Source: Moorena sp. SIOASIH
GTDB lineage: Bacteria; Cyanobacteriota; Cyanobacteriia; Cyanobacteriales; Coleofasciculaceae
DNA: 64,000 bases
Direction: 5' to 3'
NCBI RefSeq assembly: GCF_010671925.1
Contig: NZ_JAAHIH010000004.1
Span: 487,501-551,500 of the forward strand
Shown here: in pieces, positions 60,362 to 64,000 of the stretch
Position numbering within the stretch: position 1 is the first letter of the stretch
Layout: each line of letters opens with the position of its first letter
Program-made: the position numbers and the translations under genes
Notes under the pieces: generated by a model
The model's database searches: none
Seen by the model: only the letters and a program-made list of their open reading frames with translations
What the model was told of the DNA's origin: nothing

Positions 60362-60871
60362 AGTTATTATCATGATTAATTTTTCGCAATTTTTTCGGTC
60401 ACTTTAACCCCTTTAACTAACCCTAGATCTAAATCAAGCTAAATCAAGTTTTGGCTCGGCTTGTCATATCATCTCCGGATAATTACCCTTAATAATCTGT
60501 CGCCCACGGGAACGCGCACCAAGAAACGGGAAAGGGGAATTACTAGTTTTGTAAATTTTTGTTTCAAACTTATCACAATTAACGTAAAAGCGAAAACTCA
60601 TGCTGAAGACTAATTTAGTAACTCAAAAACCTAGTGGTTGAGTAAGCAGTCAGCTATGAGCTTAGTCAAGAAACAGAGTAAACTCATGGGATTTTTTTCC
60701 TGGGAGACTCTTGTATCTTAAAATCTGGTTTGTCGCTTCTTTTGACCCATTGCAAATTACCAATTCCTAATTTACCCTTAACCTTTACCCAGAGAAAATC
60801 AGGAATATAATAATTAGTAAAGCAGATTTTATCGCAAATAACGTTACGTTTATTTTATAAGTCATCCAACT
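60362..60871. other. Intergenic region before the lysozyme gene
   Basis: About 500 bp without a gene. A copy of the CGCCCACGGGAA dispersed repeat lies at about 60499-60525, preceded by GGATAATTACCCTTAATAA, which also occurs near 16711. The last 150 bp are AT-rich and likely contain the promoter of the lysozyme gene. Confidence 0.4.
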
Positions 60872-61666
60872 ATGTCAGGTCTAACTATTAAAGACATCAA
60901 CACCGATAGCATTTCTGTAGAAGAACGCTATGCACTTGACATTCTAGTCAATCTGCCAGTGCCTCAGGTTAGTAAACTCCAAGAATTAATGGAATTGGAG
61001 GTAGAAGACGTTATTAGCCCTATAATTTTACAAAATTTTATTGAACTGTGTCAAGAATGCGGCTTGGACTTGTCTGAGGCAGGAGTCAATCAGTTTAAAG
61101 ACGCTAACAAACTCGGTAATACTGGAGCTGTCAGAGGAATTATTGGTCCTCAAACGGCTCAGTTTTACTTTGATGCTATCATCAAGAAAGTAACACCCGA
61201 GTTGCCACCAGGTACCGATAGAAACATTAACCAAGCTGGTTTAGATCTGGTTAAAGAGTTTGAAGGACTCCATAAAAGGTGCCCCGATGGCAGAGTAGAA
61301 GCTTATATCGATCCGGTCGGAATTCCTACTATTGGATGGGGTCATACGGCTGGTGTTCGCATCGGAGATATCATCACTGTTGAGCAAGGGGAGAAATTGC
61401 TCAGACAAGATTTAGAAAGTTCTGAATCTACGGTGAGTAATCTTGTCAAAGTATCACTGACTGATAATCAATTCTCTGCTCTAGTTAGCTTTGTGTTCAA
61501 TATAGGACCAACAGCGTTTAGGCGCTCGACATTATTACGTAAGTTGAATCAGGGTGATGATCAAGGGGCTGCCAATGAGTTTCTTCGTTGGAACAAGGGT
61601 GGTGGTCGAGTCCTATTAGGCTTGAGCAAACGCAGAGAAGCGGAGCGTAAACTGTTTCTGAGCTAA
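60872..61666 (+). CDS. GH24 (phage T4-type) lysozyme
   Basis: The 264-residue protein has an N-terminal helical region of about 110 residues that looks like a peptidoglycan-binding or targeting module. A GH24 muramidase domain follows (about 118-264). The catalytic Glu is E131 in VKEFEGLH. D147 and T153 in AYIDPVGIPTIGWGHT are spaced like the Asp and Thr of T4 lysozyme, although a longer loop separates them from the Glu. There is no signal peptide and no holin nearby. It may be a domesticated phage endolysin or a cytosolic toxin-like enzyme. No other phage gene is adjacent. Confidence 0.88.
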   Translation: MSGLTIKDINTDSISVEERYALDILVNLPVPQVSKLQELMELEVEDVISPIILQNFIELCQECGLDLSEAGVNQFKDANKLGNTGAVRGIIGPQTAQFYFDAIIKKVTPELPPGTDRNINQAGLDLVKEFEGLHKRCPDGRVEAYIDPVGIPTIGWGHTAGVRIGDIITVEQGEKLLRQDLESSESTVSNLVKVSLTDNQFSALVSFVFNIGPTAFRRSTLLRKLNQGDDQGAANEFLRWNKGGGRVLLGLSKRREAERKLFLS

Positions 61667-61675
61667 ATCAAATTT

Positions 61676-61820
61676 AAGGTTAAATGTTAAAGGTTGAACG
61701 CGATCGCGTGGCCTTTTGGCCAAGGTTGAAGGTTGCAGGTTTAAAGGTTTAAAGTTAAAGGTTGCAGGTTGAAGGTTTAAGGTTGAAGGTTGAAGGCTAA
61801 AGGTTGCAGGTTTAAGGTTG
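61676..61820. repeat. AAGGTTG heptamer array with a palindromic unit
   Basis: AAGGTTG/AAGGTTT heptamers fill the gap after the lysozyme gene. They are interrupted by CGCGATCGCGTGGCCTTTTG and the matching GGCCAAGG (about 61699-61725), a variant of the dispersed palindrome fused to a HIP1 site. Confidence 0.85.
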
Positions 61821-61965
61821 TCATCCAAGGCTAAACCTAATCCCTAACCCCTAACCCCTCTAAGTTTGGCAAAATGTATAATAAAAGACCTATCACCCAG
61901 TAAGGTCTTGCAATTAAGTCCCGATAAATCGGTATAAAACGGTATTTATCGGTGTAATACAGACA

Positions 61966-61994
61966 TTGACATTTAAATAGCGCTAGAGTATTCT
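61966..61994 (+). promoter_or_regulatory. Consensus-like promoter of the tnpB-like gene
   Basis: TTGACA (61966-61971) and TATTCT (61989-61994) are 17 bp apart. The spacer contains TAGCGCTAGAG. The same arrangement, with an identical TAGCGCTAGAGTAT string, recurs at 63775-63803. Confidence 0.75.
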
Positions 61995-62807
61995 TGAAGT
62001 GAGTGTAGGACATAGCAGTTAACGATGCCCAAAAAAGTAGGAGCAGCCAAGAAAATATCGACTCAGGTCGTCCCCGTGGTGGGGATAACCAAGTCGGTTG
62101 AACTTGAGTTGCAGTCTACGATGAAAAAATTAGGCATAGTCAGGGCTGAATCTTACAATAAGCTGGGTAGCATTAATCACTGGGGGCTGGACTGGAAAAA
62201 GGCGGTGCCAGAAGTAAAAAGTTTTAGGACTCCCGACACCCTAGGGTTGCCTGCCAAATTGATGGATTGGACTGTCAATGATGTAGCAAAAGCTATCACA
62301 GCGAGCCAGGCAGCTTGCACTGATGCGGTAATTAAGAAAATCTACAAAAGGTTTCCAGGGAGGGACGGCCAAAAGATAAGAAAGGAGCTTTGTAAACAGC
62401 TATTGACTTTAGCTTTTCTAGATAATCCATTGCTGCATAGACTTGTTAGGAAGGAATTTCAGCGAGGGCATTCCTGGGTCAAGAACAGAAACGTCTATCA
62501 ACAAGTAGGGTATAAATGCAAAAGGCTCTCTCGTAATACTTACCAACTAGAGTTGGCTGGATTAAGGAGAGGAAAGAGAAACAAAATAACCGTTAGGTCT
62601 AATCGAAAAATAAAAGGTCAGATTAGACTGGTATACAACCAACTCTTGGAAAGGTTTGAAATTCACTTTCTAGTAGACTATGGAACTGTAGAGATTCTTG
62701 CCGACCGCCGAGCAATTGGAATAGACAAGGGATACACTGAGGCTTTCTATGATTCAGATGGCCAGGCGCACGGGAAAAGATTGGGTAGGGCGACAACTAA
62801 GAAGTCC

Positions 62808-62833
62808 GTTCGCGTAGCGTGGCCTTTTGGCCA
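62808..62833. repeat. Palindromic repeat inside the tnpB-like gene, first
   Basis: GTTCGCGTAGCGTGGCC followed by TTTTGGCCA. Removing 24 bp restores a plausible uninterrupted KKSDRIYAKNR sequence, so the insertion kept the frame. Confidence 0.75.
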
Positions 62834-63050
62834 TCGAATATATGCTAAAAACCGCAACAGAGGAAAACTCTGGGCGATACATAGAAAATTATAAAAAATA
62901 GACCCAGCCAAGTCGGCTCGAATACTCCAAAACAATCTGACCAGGAAAACTGAAAATCGCCGATACAGAAAAAGCCAATCAGAGATAAAGGCGATTATAG
63001 GAGCCGCATCTAAGTCCCTTTTTAATGGGCAATCACTAAAAGTATTTGCT

Positions 63051-63074
63051 GTTCGCGAAGCGTGGCCTACGGCC
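63051..63074. repeat. Palindromic repeat inside the tnpB-like gene, second
   Basis: GTTCGCGAAGCGTGGCC followed by TACGGCC. It lies between VFA and LDLTQPIRNKR and displaces the RuvC-II glutamate. Confidence 0.75.
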
Positions 63075-63548
63075 TTAGATTTAACACAACCGATAAGAAA
63101 TAAACGCCAGTCCAAAGCTATATCCCGAAAACTCAATAGTTGGATGAAAGGAGAGATGCGGGACTCCTTGCAGAAATGGGCTAATTGGACTGGGTCGGTT
63201 GTAACAGAAGTCCAGCCTAGCTACACGTCGCAAGTTGACTCCGTGACTGGAACCCTATTAGGGAAAAGGAGCGGGGACAGCGAACCCATATTCAATGGGG
63301 TCGTGTTGCAGGCTGACCACAATGCTGCTAAAAACATCCTTGCTCGGGGTACAGACTTCGAAATTTCCCGGTACATGACTAAAACTGAGGTTCAAGCAGT
63401 ATTGTTGCGCCGTACCGCGCGTTTCTTAAAAGGTATGGGACTGAGTCTAGCTGATGCAGTTGAGCTTGGATGGCTTGACTCTAATAAGCATAGCAGGACT
63501 CGGGCTTTTAAGGAACTCCTTGCTGAGATGCAAGGAACGTCTAGATAG

Positions 63549-63765
63549 ATGAATGGCAGGCTCAACTCCAATTGCCGTACGACCATTCCTCACTCGGACA
63601 ACAATATATTGCACCTTGACCCGTGGTACCGGGTTTGCCCCGATTAATCTCGGTTTAAGAGTATCTCATTACTCACCTTACGGAATTCCCAAGGCTGAAA
63701 GCCCCGTGTTTTTAAACCGGGGATGAAAGCCAGTTAGCGACTTTAGTCGCCTAGATGCAATTTCA
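63549..63765 (+). ncRNA. Structured 3' end of the TnpB element (candidate guide RNA scaffold)
   Basis: Downstream of tnpB genes the element end is transcribed as the guide (omega/re) RNA. Here hairpins CCCCG/CGGGG (63702-63706 with 63718-63722) and GCGAC/GTCGC (63737-63741 with 63746-63750) follow one another. They are followed by CTAGATGCAATTTCACC, which looks like the element end. The family rule is established for active TnpB loci; its use in this decayed copy is inference. Confidence 0.5.
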
Positions 63766-63774
63766 CCAAAAAGG

Positions 63775-63803
63775 TTGACACTTGCCTAGCGCTAGAGTAT
63801 CAT
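63775..63803 (+). promoter_or_regulatory. Second consensus-like promoter
   Basis: TTGACA (63775-63780) and TATCAT (63798-63803), spacing 17 bp, share the TAGCGCTAGAGTAT string with the promoter at 61966-61994. It reads towards the right edge of the window. Confidence 0.75.
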
Positions 63804-63805
63804 TT

Positions 63806-63912
63806 AGATATGGGTACAGGCTGAAAAACCGAGGCTGAGCCGGGTCAGAGACCCGTAACTTATTGACCTAAAAGTAGTAATGCCCGGAGGGTAGGGAAAG
63901 TCCTCCTTTCTT
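63806..63912 (+). ncRNA. Structured RNA candidate at the window edge
   Basis: Just after the promoter lie GGCT...AGCC pairing (63819-63822 with about 63837-63840/41), a perfect CGGGTC-AGA-GACCCG hairpin (63841-63855) and a GGAGG/CCTCC stem (63886-63890 with 63902-63906). The block then runs into a palindromic repeat. Stacked hairpins behind a transposon-type promoter suggest the 5' RNA of an IscB/TnpB-like (HEARO-type) element, but this is a guess; the rest is outside the window. Confidence 0.4.
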
Positions 63913-63956
63913 GATGCAATAGCGAGTGGGGGAAACCCCCAAGACCGCGCTGCATC
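63913..63956. repeat. Single-unit GATGCA...TGCATC palindromic repeat
   Basis: GATGCAATAGCGAG, GGGGGAAACCCCC and AAGACCGCGCTGCATC make a 44-bp version of the 88-bp repeats at 16510-16597 and 22439-22526. It interrupts the structured region beyond the second promoter. Confidence 0.8.
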
Positions 63957-64000
63957 GCTAAAAACCCAATCATCAACTAACAATTGGTGTGTGAACTCAG

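Larger units (their letters stand above)
62025..63548 (+). pseudogene. TnpB-family nuclease with premature stop and repeat insertions
   Basis: One reading frame runs from the ATG at 62025 to 63548 (507 residues) and is broken only by a single in-frame TAA at 62892-62894 (codon 290). RuvC motif I is present as AIGIDKGYTEA (D234), and the last Asp is in LQADHNAAKNI. Two palindromic repeats have been inserted: one at 62808-62833 (adds VRVAWPFG), the other at 63051-63074. The second sits exactly where the central RuvC Glu (in EDLTQ) should be; the sequence now reads VREAWPTALDLTQPI. The zinc-ribbon cysteines are also absent. The gene is very probably dead as a nuclease. Confidence 0.85.
61880..63765 (+). 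mobile_element. TnpB-only IS200/IS605-type element (decayed)
   Basis: The left part holds two hairpins, AAGACCT/AGGTCTT (about 61885-61910) and CCGATAAAT/ATTTATCGG (61921-61952), then a promoter and the tnpB-like gene. The right part ends in a folded 3' region with a GCGAC/GTCGC hairpin. There is no tnpA. The exact ends are inferred from the structured DNA and are not proven. Confidence 0.6.

Noticed and set aside
1..64000. tRNA or rRNA genes
   Set aside because: I looked for T-loop-like GGTTCGA strings with paired acceptor ends and for rRNA landmarks and saw none. A covariance scan would be needed to exclude an odd tRNA.

Overview
The window comes from the chromosome of a cyanobacterium, most likely a large filamentous marine one of the Moorena (Moorea)/Lyngbya type. 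The cyanobacterial call rests on a 31-residue psaM gene, many HIP1 octamers (GCGATCGC), a cyanobacterial carotenoid oxygenase, a DUF928 protein, CHAT proteases and haemagglutinin-type secreted proteins. The genus-level guess is inference. It rests on very dense heptanucleotide tandem repeats (GGGAATC, CCCTGCT, GCTATCA and others) and on a palindromic GGCCACGCTACGCGAAC element scattered through intergenic DNA and inside genes. No rRNA, tRNA or CRISPR array was seen.

Left part (1-16 kb): mostly housekeeping genes separated by repeat-filled spacers: argC, eno, a two-gene membrane-protein pair, dtd, gloA, a carotenoid oxygenase, miaB and a beta-rich hypothetical. Among them, on the minus strand, is a 1401-residue protein joining a NACHT NTPase, a long HEAT array and a C-terminal metallophosphoesterase. 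It looks like a one-gene STAND immune or regulatory switch. An NCS2 purine/uracil permease at 16.0-16.7 kb has lost its middle to an 88-bp palindromic repeat.

Middle part (17-41 kb): a long, almost entirely minus-strand surface-protein locus. In transcription order it holds a TPR-CHAT protease-like protein, four tandem filamentous-haemagglutinin (TpsA) exoproteins, an IS200/IS605 element, the TpsB outer-membrane transporter, a response regulator, a CHASE2 sensor kinase and a DUF928 protein. The exoprotein genes have been homogenised recently, since about 1.1 kb is repeated with no difference seen by eye. The natural reading is a sensor-controlled two-partner secretion system with an attached caspase-like protease. 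Its role is unknown.

Right part (41-64 kb): a truncated DUF4351 gene, a VapBC-like toxin-antitoxin pair, a small conserved-looking protein with a strong promoter, a second (exported) TPR-CHAT protein, a ParM-like actin with a coiled-coil partner, ddl, ndk, a TerC-family protein, psaM, TPR and coiled-coil proteins, a CPA2 cation/proton antiporter, the wall genes amiC and murI, and a GH24 lysozyme. The end is a decayed TnpB transposon, followed by its structured 3' end and a second promoter plus structured RNA that runs off the window.

A recurring theme is genome remodelling by short repeats. The same palindromic families lie in spacers, split or truncate genes, and in several proteins have been absorbed in frame as short extra peptides.
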